Shown piece by piece: positions 15,101 to 28,319 of a stretch of DNA of 64,000 nucleotides. Positions within the stretch are counted from its first letter, which is position 1. Every line of letters starts with the position of its first letter. Source of the stretch: Megachile rotundata. Its lineage: Eukaryota > Arthropoda > Insecta > Hymenoptera > Megachilidae. The DNA lies in assembly GCF_050947335.1 (NCBI RefSeq), contig NW_027473494.1:124001-188000 (forward strand). The letters are read 5' to 3'. A program made the translations under genes and the position numbers. The notes under the pieces are model-generated. The model did no database searches, had not been told where the DNA came from, and saw only the letters and a list, made by a program, of their open reading frames with translations.

Positions 15101-15410
15101 GATTCACAATAATAAGAGTAATAAGTATAGTAATTGTCGTTCTATCGATCATATAAGCATAATATGGCTAATAATATGAGTTAGATTTATAATAATAAGA
15201 GTAATAAGTATAGTAATTGTCGTTCTATCGATCATATAAGCACAATATGGCTAATAATATGAGTTAGATTGATAATAATAAGAGTAATAAGTATAGTAAT
15301 TGTCGTTATATCGATCATATAACCATAATATGGCTAATAGCATGAGTTAGATTGATAATAATAAGAGTAATGAGTATAGTAATTGTCGTTCTATCGATCA
15401 TATGTGCATA
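12119..15410 (-). repeat. Left HOR unit with 15-monomer insertion, cut by the gap
   Basis: Fourth relative of the unit. The first part matches 8539-9124 at an offset of 3403 bp (41 x 83), with AGATAGATA at 12444. An extra block of 15 monomers follows. The unit then resumes at about 13736 and matches 9088-10762 at an offset of 4648 bp (56 x 83), with GTATAATAATTCTCATTC at 14793. It runs into the N gap before its end. Confidence 0.82.
12491..13735 (-). repeat. 15-monomer (1245 bp) out-of-register insertion
   Basis: GATCATTTAAGAATAAT occurs at 12491 and 13736, exactly 15 x 83 bp apart, whereas the related copies have it once. The intervening monomers are a near copy of the distal part of the unit: GAGCAAT at 12875 corresponds to 7314, an offset of 67 x 83. 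The right end switches from a copy of the sequence near 8175 back to the interrupted unit close to the ATCGATCAT core. The natural explanation is unequal exchange between misaligned HOR copies. Confidence 0.78.
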
Positions 15411-15510
15411 NNNNNNNNNNNNNNNNNNNNNNNNNNNNNNNNNNNNNNNNNNNNNNNNNNNNNNNNNNNNNNNNNNNNNNNNNNNNNNNNNNNNNNNNNN
15501 NNNNNNNNNN
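15411..15510. other. Assembly gap, 100 N
   Basis: Exactly 100 unknown bases, the conventional placeholder for a scaffold gap of unknown size. The sequence on the left ends inside a monomer just after GATCATATGTGCATA, and the right side begins inside a monomer of opposite orientation. The true length and content of the gap cannot be known from here. The left flank ends inside an ordered monomer series that is seen complete at 4180-4380, so the array on that side very probably continues into the gap. Confidence 0.99.
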
Positions 15511-16229
15511 ATACTTATTACTCTTATTGTTATCAATCTAACTCATATTATTAACCATATTATGCTAATATGATCGATAGAACGACAATTACTATACTTA
15601 TTACACTCACTATTATCAATCTAATTCATATTATTAACCATATTATGCTTATATGATCGATAGAACGACAATTATTGTACTTATTACTCTTATCATTATC
15701 GATCTAACTCATATTATTAGCCATATTATGCTTATATGATCGATAGAACGACAATTATTGTACTTATTACTCTTATCATTATCGATCTAACTCATATTAT
15801 TAACCATATTATGCTTATATTATCGATAGAACTACAATTACTATACTTATTACTGTTATTATTATGAATCTAACTCATATTATTAGACATATTATGCTTA
15901 TATGATCGATAGAACTACAATTACTATACTCATTACTCTTATCATTATCAATCCAACTCATATTATTACCCATATTATGCTCATATGATCGATAGAACGA
16001 CAATTACTATACTTATTACACTCACTATTATCAATCTAACTCATATTATTAACCATATTATGCAGATATGATCGATAGCACGACATTTACTATATTTATT
16101 ACGCTTATTATTATCAACCTAACTCATATTATTAGCCATATTATGCTTATATGATCGATAGAACGACAATTACTATACTTATTACTCTTATTGTTATCAA
16201 TCTAACTCATATTATTAGCCATATTATGC
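15511..16229 (+). repeat. Right array 14-mer-spaced segment, copy 1
   Basis: Matches 16673-17391 at an offset of 1162 bp (14 x 83). The rare variant CTAATTCAT lies at 15621 and 16783. The ordered series also includes two TATTGTACTTATT monomers, a TACTGTTATTATTATGAA monomer and GCACGACATTTACTATATTT. Copy 1 starts inside the gap, so its true left end is unknown. It diverges from copy 2 where CTTATATGATCG is replaced by CTTAAATGATCG. Confidence 0.82.
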
Positions 16230-16672
16230 TTATATGATCGATAGAACGACAATCACTATACTTATTACTCTTATTATTATCAATCTAACTCATGTTGTTA
16301 ACCATATTATGCTAATATGATCGATAGAACGACAATTACTATACTTATTACTCTTATTGTTATCAATCTAACTCATATTATTAACCATATTATGCAGATA
16401 TGATCGATAGAACGACAATTACTATATTTATTACTCTCATTACTATAAATCTAACTCATAGTATTAGCCATATTATGCAGATATGATCGATAGAACGACA
16501 ATTACTATACTTATTACTCTTATTATTATCAATCTAAGTCATATTATTAGCCATATTATGCTTATATGATCGATAGAACGACAATCACTATACTTATTAC
16601 TCTTATTATTATCAATCTAACTCATGTTGTTAACCATATTATGCTAATATGATCGATAGAACGACAATTACT

Positions 16673-17391
16673 ATACTTATTACTCTTATTGTTATCAATC
16701 TAACTCATATTATTAACCATATTATGCTAATATGATCGATAGAACGACAATTACTATACTTATTACACTCACTATTATCAATCTAATTCATATTATTAAC
16801 CATATTATGCTTATATGATCGATAGAACGACAATTATTGTACTTATTACTCTTATCATTATCGATCTAACTCATATTATTAGCCATATTATGCTTATATG
16901 ATCGATAGAACGACAATTATTGTACTTATTACTCTTATCATTATCGATCTAACTCATATTATTAACCATATTATGCTTATATTATCGATAGAACTACAAT
17001 TACTATACTTATTACTGTTATTATTATGAATCTAACTCATATTATTAGACATATTATGCTTATATGATCGATAGAACTACAATTACTATACTCATTACTC
17101 TTATCATTATCAATCCAACTCATATTATTACCCATATTATGCTCATATGATCGATAGAACGACAATTACTATACTTATTACACTCACTATTATCAATCTA
17201 ACTCATATTATTAACCATATTATGCAGATATGATCGATAGCACGACATTTACTATATTTATTACGCTTATTATTATCAACCTAACTCATATTATTAGCCA
17301 TATTATGCTTATATGATCGATAGAACGACAATTACTATACTTATTACTCTTATTGTTATCAATCTAACTCATATTATTAGCCATATTATGC
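16673..17391 (+). repeat. Right array 14-mer-spaced segment, copy 2
   Basis: Partner of 15511-16229. Between the two lies a smaller four-monomer duplication: CATGTTGTTA recurs at 16291 and 16623, 332 bp apart. The CTAATTCAT-containing series is seen again, far away, near 46156, 47982, 49808 and 51219, so this edge of the right array is related to the 46-52 kb region and not to the sequence next to it. Confidence 0.8.
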
Positions 17392-17769
17392 TTAAATGAT
17401 CGATAGAACGACAATTACTATACTTATTACTCTTATTATTATCAATCTAACTCATAATATTAGCCATATTATGCTTATATGATCGATAGAACGACAATTA
17501 CTATACTCACTGCTCTTATTATTATCAATCTAACTCATATTATTAGCCATATTATGCTTATATGATCGATAGAACGACAATTACTATACTTATTACTCTT
17601 ATTATTATCAATCTAACTCACATTATTAACCATATTATGCTAATATGATCGATAGAACGACAATTACTATACTAATTACACTCACTATTATCAATCTAAC
17701 TCATATTATTAACCATATTATGCAGATATGATCGATAGCACGACATTTACTATACTTATTACTCGTATT

Positions 17770-18987
17770 ATTATCAAGCTAAATCGTATTATTAGCCATA
17801 TTATGCTTATATGATCGATAGAACGACAATTACTATACTTATTACTCTTAATGTTATCAATCTAACTCATATTATTAGCCATATTATGCTTAAATGATCG
17901 ATAGAACGACAATTACTATACTTATTACTCTTATTATTATCAATCTAACTCATATTATTAGCCATATTATGCTTATATGATCGATAGAACGACAATTACT
18001 ATACTCACTACTCTTATTATTATCAATCTAACTCATATTAATAGGCATATTATGCTTATATGATCGATAGAACGACAATTACTATACTTATTACTCTTAT
18101 TATTATCAATCTAACTCATATTATTAACCATATTATGCTAATATGATCGATAGAACGACAATTACTATACTTATTACACTCACTATTATCAATCTAACTC
18201 ATATTATTAACCATATTATGCAGATATGATCGATAGCACGACATTTACTATACTTATTATTCGTATTATTATCAACCTAACTCATATTATTAGCCATATT
18301 ATGCTTATATGATCGATAGAAAGACAATCACTATACTTATTACTCTTATTATTATCTACCTAACTCATATTATTAGCCATATTATGCTTATATGATCGAT
18401 AGAACGAGAATTACTATACTCACTACTCTTAGTATTATCAATCTAACTCATATTATTAGCCATATTATGCGTATATTATCGATAGAACGACAATTACTAT
18501 ACTTATTACTCTTATTATTATGAATCTAACTCATATTATTAGACATATTATGCTTATATGATCGATAGAACTACAATTACTATACTCATTACTCTTATCA
18601 TTATCAATCCAACTCATATTATTACCCATGTTATGCTCATATGATCGTTAGAACGACAATTACTATACTTATTACACTCACTATTATCAATCTAACTCAT
18701 ATTATTAACCATATTATGCAGATATGATCGATAGCACGACATTTACTATATTTATTACGCTTATTATTATCAACCTAACTAATATTATTAGCCATATTAT
18801 GCTTATATGATCGATAGAACGACAATTACTATACTCACTGCTCTTATTATTATCAATCTAACTCATATTATTAGCCATATTATGCTTATATGATCGATAG
18901 AACGACAATTACTATACTTATTACGCTTATTATTATCAATCTAACTCATATTATTAGCCATATTATGCTTATATGATCGATAGAACG
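17770..18987 (+). repeat. Left member of a long-distance duplicated segment
   Basis: About 1.2 kb that matches 51708-52925 at an offset of 33938 bp, which is 409 x 83 - 9. The nine missing bases are the three 3-bp deletions lying between. Shared rare variants are CTTAATGTTATC (17851 and 51789), TATTATTCGTATT, CATATTAATAG and the core variant GATCGTTAG (18643 and 52581). Matching stops near 18987 and 52925, where the following monomers differ. Confidence 0.85.
17896..17978 (+). repeat. Reference consensus monomer (83 bp)
   Basis: This copy matches the commonest base I saw at every position, so it serves as the reference monomer. It begins with GATCGATAG and ends just before the next GATCGATAG at 17979. 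Composition is 29 A, 34 T, 14 C and 6 G. Landmarks, counted from the first G: the palindrome ATCGAT at 2-7 (overlapping GATC at 1-4), ACGAC at 11-15, a T/A/C-rich stretch around 26-50 (TTATTACTCTTATTATTATC), CATATTA at 56-62 and again at 68-74, and the 9-bp odd palindrome CATATTATG at 68-76. The two CATATTA copies, 12 bp apart, may be a trace of a shorter ancestral repeat. There is one CpG in the core and one in ACGAC. Confidence 0.95.
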
Positions 18988-20160
18988 ACAATTATTGTAC
19001 TTATTACTCTTATTATTATCAATCTAAGTCATATTATTAGCCATATCATGCTTATATGATCGATAGAACGACAATCACTATACTTATTACTCTTATTATT
19101 ATCAATCTAACTCATGTTATTAACCATATTATGCTAATATGATCGATAGAACGACAATTGCTATACTTATTACTCTTATTATTATGAATCTAACTCATAT
19201 TATTAGACATATTATGCTTATATGATCGATAGAACTACAATTACTATACTCATTACTCTTATCATTATCAATCCAACTCATATTATTACCCATATTATGC
19301 TCATATGATCGATAGAACGACAATTACTATACTTATTACTCTTATTGTTATCAATCTAACTCATATTCTTAGCCATATTATGCTTATATGATCGATAGAA
19401 CGACAATTACTATACTCACTACTCTTATTATTATCAATCTAACTCATATTATTAGCCATATTATGCTTATATGATCGATAGAACGACAATTACTATACTT
19501 ATTACTCTTATTATTATCAATCTAACTCATATTATTAACCATATTATGCTAATATGATCGATAGAACGACAATTACTATACTTATTACACTCACTATTAT
19601 CAATCTAACTCATATTATTAACCATATTATGCAGATATGATCGATAGCACGACATTTACTATACTTATTACTCGTAATATTATCAACCTAACTCATATTA
19701 TTAGACATATTATGCTTATATGATCGATAGAAAGACAATCACTATACTTATTACTCTTATTATTATCTACCTAACTCATATTATTAGCCATATTATGGTT
19801 ATATGATCGATATAACGACAATTACTATACTTATTACTCTTATTATTATCAATCTAACTGATATTATTAACCATATTATGCAGATATGATCGATAGAACG
19901 ACAATTACTATATTTATTACTCTCATTACTATAAATCTAACTCATAGTATTAGCCATATTATGCTTATATGATCGATAGTACGACAATTACTATACTCAT
20001 TGCTCTTATTATTATCAATCTAACTCATATTATTAAACATATTATGCAATTATGATCGATAGAACGACAATTACTATACTTATTACACTTATTATTATCA
20101 ATCTAACTCATATTATTAGCCATATTATGCTTGTATGATCGATAGAACGACAATTACTAT

Positions 20161-22380
20161 ACTCACTACTCTTATTACTATCAATCTAACTCATATTATT
20201 AGCCATATTATGCTTATATGATCGATAGAACGACAATTACTATACTTATTACTCTTATTATTATCAATCTAACTCATATTATTAACCATATTATGCTTAT
20301 ATGATCGATAGAACGACAATTATTGTACTTATTACTCTTATTATTATCAATCTAAGTCATATTATTAGCCATATTATGCTTATATGATCGATAGAACGAC
20401 AATCACTATACTTATTACTCTTATTATTATCAATCTAACTCATGTTATTAACCATATTATGCTAATATGATCGATAGAACGACAATTACTATACTTATTA
20501 CTCTTATTGTTATCAATCTAACTCATATTATTAACCATATTATGCTAATATGATCGATAGAACGACAATTACTATACTTATTACACTCACTATTATCAAT
20601 CTAACTCATATTATTAACCATATTATGCTTATATGATCGATAGAACGACAATTATTGTACTTATTACTCTTATCATTATCGATCTAACTCATATTATTAG
20701 CCATATTATGCTTATATGATCGATAGAACGACAATTATTGTACATATTACTCTTATCATTATCGATCTAACTCATATTATTAGCCATATTATGCTTATAT
20801 GATCGATAGAACGACAATTACTATACTTATTACTCTTATTGTTATCAATCTAACTCATATTCTTAGCCATATTATGCTTATATGATCGATAGAACGACAA
20901 TTACTATACTCACTACTCTTATTATTATCAATCTAACTCATATTATTAGCCATATTATGCTTATATGATCGATAGAACGACAATTACTATACTTATTACT
21001 CTTATTATTATCAATCTAACTCATATTATTAACCATATTATGCTAATATGATCGATAGAACGACAATTACTATACTTATTACACTCACTATTATCAATCT
21101 AACTCATATTATTAACCATATTATGCAGATATGATCGATAGCACGACATTTACTATACTTATTACTCGTAATATTATCAACCTAACTCATATTATTAGCC
21201 ATATTATGCTTATATGATCGATAGAAAGACAATCACTATACTTATTACTCTTATTATTATCTACCTAACTCATATTATTAGCCATATTATGCTTATATTA
21301 TCGATAGAACGACAATTACTATACTTATTACTCTTATTATTATAAATCTAACTCATATTATTAGCCACATTATGCTTATATGATCGATAGAACGACAATT
21401 ACTGTACTCATTACTCTTATTATTATCAATCTAACTCATATTATTAGCCATATTATGCTTAAATGATCGATAGAACGACAATTACTATACTTATTACTCT
21501 TATCATTATCGATCTAACTCATATTATTAGCCATATTATGCTTATATGATCGATAGAACGACAATTACTATACTTATTACTCTTATTATTATGAATCTAA
21601 CTCATATTATTAGACATATTATGCTTATATGATCGATAGAACTACAATTACTATACTCATTACTCTTATCATTATCAATCCAACTCATATTACCCATATT
21701 ATGCTCATATGATCGATAGAACGACAATTACTATACCTATTACACTCACTATTATCAATCTAACTCATATTATTAACCATATTATGCAGATATGATCGAT
21801 AGCACGACATTTACTATATTTATTACGCTTATTATTATCAACCTAACTCATATTATTAGCCATATTATGCTTATATGATCGATAGAACGACAATTACTAT
21901 ACTTATTACTCTTATTATTATAAATCTAACTCATATTATTAGCCATATTATGCTTATATTATCGATAGAACGACAATTACTATACTTATTACTCTTATTA
22001 TTATCAATCTAACTCATATTATTAGCCATATTGTGCTTATATGAGCGATAGAACGACAATTACTATATTTACTACACTCACTATTATCAATCTAACTCAT
22101 ATTATTGACCATATAATGCAGATATGATCGATAGAACGACAATTACTATACTCATTACTCTTATTATTATCAATCTAACTCATGCTATTAGCCATATTAT
22201 GGTTATATGATCGATATAACGACAATTACTATACTAATTACTCTTATTATTATCAATCTAACTGATATTATGAACCATATTATGCAGATATGATCGATAG
22301 AACGACAATTACTATATTTATTACTCTCATTATTATAAATCTAACTCATAGTATTAGCCATATTATGCTTATATGATCGA
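20161..22380 (+). repeat. Right array 40-mer-offset segment, copy 1
   Basis: Matches 23478-25697 at an offset of 3317 bp (40 x 83 - 3, the three bases being the deletion at 21686). The marker CATATTCTTAGCC lies at 20856 and 24173; an earlier relative is at 19362. Within it are the series TATTGTACTTATT twice, GAAAGACAATCAC, TATGAGCGATAG and GATCGATATAAC. Matching at this offset ends near 22381. The GAAAGACTATT monomer at 22467 then aligns with 26036 at 43 x 83, so three monomers were lost or gained there. Confidence 0.78.
21686..21695 (+). other. 3-bp deletion in monomer, copy 1
   Basis: The sequence reads CATATTACCC where sibling monomers (for example near 24994, 31972, 34379) read CATATTATTACCC. 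The adjacent cores at 21631 and 21711 are 80 bp apart and not 83. Slippage at the TATTAT run is the simple explanation. Confidence 0.93.
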
Positions 22381-25300
22381 TAGAACGACAATTACTATAC
22401 TTATTACTCTTATTATTATCAATCTAACTCATATTATTAACCATATTATGCTAATATGATCGATAGAAAGACTATTACTATACTTATTACACTCACTATT
22501 ATCAATCTAACTCATATTATTAACCATATTATGCAGATATGATCGATAGCACGACATTTACTATACTTATTACTCGTATTATTATCAACCTAACTCATAT
22601 TATTAGCCTTATTATGCTTATATGATCGATAGAAAGACAATCACTATACTTATTACTCTTATTATTATCTACCTAACTCATATTATTAGCCATATTATGC
22701 TTATATTATCGATAGAACGACAATTACTATACTTATTACTCTTATTCTTATAAATCTAACTCATATTATTAGCCATATTATACTTATATGATCGATAGAA
22801 CGACAATTACTGTACTCATTACTCTTATTATTATCAATCTAACTCATATTATTAGCCATATTATGCTTAAATGATCGATAGAACGACAATTACTATACTT
22901 ATTACTCTTATTATTATCTACCTAACTCATATTATTAGCCATATTATGCTTATATTATCGATAGAACGACAATTACTATACTTATTACGCTTATTATTAT
23001 CAACCTAACTCATATTATTAGCCATATTATGCTTATATGATCGATAGAACGAGAATTACTATACTCACTACTCTTAGTATTATCAATCTAACTCATATTA
23101 TTAGCCATATTATGCGTATATTATCGATAGAACGACAATTACTATACTCACTACTCTTATTATTATCAATCTAACTCATATTATTAGCCATATTATGCTT
23201 ATATGATCGATAGAACGACAATTACTATACTTATTACTCTTATTATTATCAATCTAACTCATATTATTAACCATATTATGCTAATATGATCGATAGAACG
23301 ACAATTACTATACTAATTACACTCACTATTATCAATCTAACTCATATTATTAACCATATTATGCAGATACGATCGATAGCACGACATTTACTATACTTAT
23401 TACTCGTATTATTATCAAGCCAACTCGTATTATTAGCCATATTATGCTTATATGATCGATAGAACGACAATTACTATACTCACTACTCTTATTACTATCA
23501 ATCTAACTCATATTATTAGCCATATTATGCTTATATGATCGATAGAACGACAATTACTATACTTATTACTCTTATTATTATCAATCTAACTCATATTATT
23601 AACCATATTATGCTTATATGATCGATAGAACGACAATTATTGTACTTATTACTCTTATTATTATCAGACTAAGTCATATTATTAGCCATATTATGCTTAT
23701 ATGATCGATAGAACGACAATCACTATACTTATTACTCTTATTATTATCAATCTAACTCATGTTATTAACCATATTATGCTAATATGATCGATAGAACGAC
23801 AATTACTATACTTATTACTCTTATTGTTATCAATTTAACTCATATTATTAACCATATTATGCTAATATGATCGATAGAACGACAATTACTATACTTATTA
23901 CACTCACTATTATCAATCTAACTCATATTATTAACCATATTATGCTTATATGATCGATAGAACGACAATTATTGTACTTATTACTCTTATCATTATCGAT
24001 CTAACTCATATTATTAGCCATATTATGCTTATATGATCGATAGAACGACAATTATTGTACTTATTACTCTTATCATTATCGATCTAACTCATATTATTAG
24101 CCATATTATGCTTATATGATCGATAGAACGACAATTACTATACTTATTACTCTTATTGTTATCAATCTAACTCATATTCTTAGCCATATTATGCTTATAT
24201 GATCGATAGAACGACAATTACTATACTCACTACTCTTATTATTATCAATCTAACTCATATTATTAGCCATATTATGCTTATATGATCGATAGAACGACAA
24301 TTACTATACTTATTACTCTTATTATTATCAATCTAACTCATATTATTAACCATATTATGCTAATATGATCGATAGAACGACAATTACTATACTTATTACA
24401 CTCACTATTATCAATCTAACTCATATTATTAACCATATTATGCAGATATGATCGATAGCACGACATTTACTATACTTATTACTCGTAATATTATCAACCT
24501 AACTCATATTATTAGCCATATTATGCTTATATGATCGATAGAAAGACAATCACTATACTTATTACTCTTATTATTATCTACCTAACTCATATTATTAGCC
24601 ATATTATGCTTATATTATCGATAGAACGACAATTACTATACTTATTACTCTTATTATTATAAATCTAACTCATATTATTAGCCACATTATGCTTATATGA
24701 TCGATAGAACGACAATTACTGTACTCATTACTCTTATTATTATCAATCTAACTCATATTATTAGCCATATTATGCTTAAATGATCGATAGAACGACAATT
24801 ACTATACTTATTACTCTTATCATTATCGATCTAACTCATATTATTAGCCATATTATGCTTATATGATCGATAGAACGACAATTACTATACTTATTTCTCT
24901 TATTATTATGAATCTAACTCATATTATTAGACATATTATGCTTATATGATCGATGGAACTACAATTACTATACTCATTACTCTTATCATTATCAATCCAA
25001 CTCATATTATTACCCATATTATGCTCATATGATCGATAGAACGACAATTACTATACCTATTACACTCACTATTATCAATCTAACTCATATTATTAACCAT
25101 ATTATGCAGATATGATCGATAGCACGACATTTACTATATTTATTACGCTTATTATTATCAACCTAACTCATATTATTAGCCATATTATGCTTATATGATC
25201 GATAGAACGACAATTACTATACTTATTACTCTTATTATTATAAATCTAACTCATATTATTAGCCATATTATGCTTATATTATCGATAGAACGACAATTAC

Positions 25301-27492
25301 TATACTTATTACTCTTATTATTATCAATCTAACTCATATTATTAGCCATATTGTGCTTATATGAGCGATAGAACGACAATTACTATATTTATTACACTCA
25401 CTATTATCAATCTAACTCATATTATTGACCATATAATGCAGATATGATCGATAGAACGACAATTACTATACTCATTACTCTTATTATTATCAATCTAACT
25501 CATGCTATTAGCCATATTATGGTTATATGATCGATATAACGACAATTACTATACTTATTACTCTTATTATTATCAATCTAACTGATATTATGAACCATAT
25601 TATGCAGATATGATCGATAGAACGACAATTACTATATTTATTACTCTCATTATTATAAATCTAACTCATAGTATTAGCCATATTATGCTTATATGATCGA
25701 TAGTACGACAATTACTATACTCATTGCTCTTATTATTATCAATCTAACTCATATTATTAACCATATTATGCAATTATGATCGATAGAACGACAATTACTA
25801 TACTTATTACACTTATTATTATCAATCTAACTCATATTATTAGCCATATTATGCTTATATGATCGATAGAACGACAATTACTATACTCACTACTCTTATT
25901 ACTATCAATCTAACTCATATTATTAGCCATATTATGCTTATATGATCGATAGAACGACAATTACTATACTTATTACTCTTATTATTATCAATCTAACTTA
26001 TATTATTAATCATATTATGCTAATGTGATCGAGAGAAAGACTATTACTATACTTATTACACTCACTATTATCAATCTAACTCATATTATTAACCATATTA
26101 TGCAGATATGATCGATAGCACGACATTTACTATACTTATTACTCGTATTATTATCAACCTAACTCATATTATTAGCCATATTATGCTTATATGATCGATA
26201 GAAAGACAATCACTATACTTATTACTCTTATTATTATCTACCTAACTCATATTATTAGCCATATTATGCTTATATTATCGATAGAACGACAATTACTATA
26301 CTTATTACTCTTATTCTTATAAATCTAACTCATATTATTAGCCATATTATACGTATATGATCGATAGAACGACAATTACTGTACTCATTACTCTTATTAT
26401 TATCAATCTAACTCATATTATTAGCCATATTATGCTTAAATGATCGATAGAACGACAATTACTATACTTATTACTCTTATTATTATCTACCTAACTCATA
26501 TTATTAGCCATATTATGCTTATATTATCGATAGAACGACAATTACTATACTTATTACGCTTATTATTATCAATCTAACTCATATTATTAGCCATATTATG
26601 CTTATATGATCGATAGAACGAGAATTACTATACTCACTACTCTTAGTATTATCAATCTAACTCATATTATTAGCCATATTATGCGTATATTATCGATAGA
26701 ACGACAATTACTATACTCACTGCTCTTATTATTGTCAATCTAACTCATATTATTAGCCATATTATGCTTATATGATCGATAGAACGACAATTACTATACT
26801 CACTACTCTTAGTATTATCAATCTAACTCATATTATTAGCCATATTATGCGTATATTATCGATAGAACGACAATTACTATACTTATTACTCTTATTATTA
26901 TCAATCTAACTCATATTATTGACCATATTATGCAGATATGATCGATAGAACGACAATTACTATACTTATTACTCTTATTATTATCAATCTAAGTCATATT
27001 ATTAGCCATATTATGCTTATATGATCGATAGAACGACAATCACTATACTTATTACTCTTATTATTATCAATCTAACTCATGTTATTAACCATATTATGCT
27101 AATATGATCGATAGAACGACAATTATTGTACTTATTACTCTTATCATTATCGATCTAACTCATATTATTAGCCATATTATGCTTATATGATAGATAGAAC
27201 GACAATTACTGTACTCATTACTCTTATTATTATCAATCTAACTCATATTATTAGCCATATTATGCTTAAATGATCGATAGAACGACAATTACTATACTTA
27301 TTACTCTTATCATTATCGATCTAACTCATATTATTAGCCATATTATGCTTATATGATCGATAGAACGACAATTACTATACTTATTACTCTTATTATTATG
27401 AATCTAACTCATATTATTAGACATATTATGCTTATATGATCGATAGAACTACAATTACTATACTCATTACTCTTATCATTATCAATCCAACT

Positions 27493-27502
27493 CATATTAC
27501 CC
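27493..27502 (+). other. 3-bp deletion in monomer, copy 2
   Basis: Identical CATATTACCC deletion; cores at 27438 and 27518 are 80 bp apart. The flanking monomers match those at 21686, so this is a duplicated allele and not a second mutation. Confidence 0.93.
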
Positions 27503-28319
27503 ATATTATGCTCATATGATCGATAGAACGACAATTACTATACCTATTACACTCACTATTATCAATCTAACTCATATTATTAACCATATTATGCAGATAT
27601 GATCGATAGCACGACATTTACTATATTTATTACGCTTATTATTATCAACCTAACTCATATTATTAGCCATATTATGCTTATATGATCGATAGAACGACAA
27701 TTACTATACTTATTACTCTTATTATTATAAATCTAACTCATATTATTAGCCATATTATGCTTATATTATCGATAGAACGACAATTACTATACTTATTACT
27801 CTTATTATTATCAATCTAACTCATATTATTAGCCATATTGTGCTTATATGAGCGATAGAACGACAATTACTATATTTATTACACTCACTATTATCAATCT
27901 AACTAATATTATTGACCATATAATGCAGATATGATCGATAGAACGACAATTACTATACTCATTACTCTTATTATTATCAATCTAACTCATGCTATTAGCC
28001 ATATTATGGTTATATGATCGATATAACGACAATTACTATACTTATTACTCTTATTATTATCAATCTAACTGATATTATGAACCATATTATGCAGATATGA
28101 TCGATAGAACGACAATTACTATATTTATTACTCTCATTATTATAAATCTAACTCATAGTATTAGCCATATTATGCTTATATGATCGATAGTACGACAATT
28201 ACTATACTCATTGCTCTTATTATTATCAATCTAACTCATATTATTAACCATATTATGCAATTATGATCGATAGAACGACAATTACTATACTTATTACACT
28301 TATTATTATCAATCTAACT

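Larger units (their letters stand above)
1..15410 (-). repeat. 83-bp AT-rich satellite array, left block (reverse orientation)
   Basis: Uninterrupted tandem array of an 83-bp monomer, about 186 copies, in the orientation opposite to the consensus monomer at 17896-17978. The phase is visible from the conserved core TCTATCGATCAT: its GATCAT falls at 41, 124, 207 and 290, and still at 15313, which is exactly 184 x 83 bases later, so no net indel has accumulated in 15.3 kb. Monomers differ by substitutions only, for example GTCGTT or GTAGTT before the core and ATATAAGC, ATTTAAGC or ATATCTGC after it. These variants recur in ordered blocks, giving higher-order repeats of 27 to 56 monomers. Because 83 is not a multiple of 3 and the unit is full of TAA and TAG, no frame stays open, and I see no gene. 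No transposon, microsatellite or unique sequence interrupts the block. The satellite family is not one I can name. Confidence 0.98.

Noticed and set aside
15411..15510. A specific sequence or gene hidden in the gap
   Set aside because: The gap length is a placeholder; only continued satellite on the left flank is a reasonable expectation, and nothing more can be claimed.
15315..15573. Two overlapping open frames of 73 codons, one per strand, spanning the N gap
   Set aside because: Most of each frame lies in unknown bases that cannot contain a stop by definition. The known ends are ordinary satellite monomers, and the same monomers elsewhere are closed by TAA and TAG in all frames.
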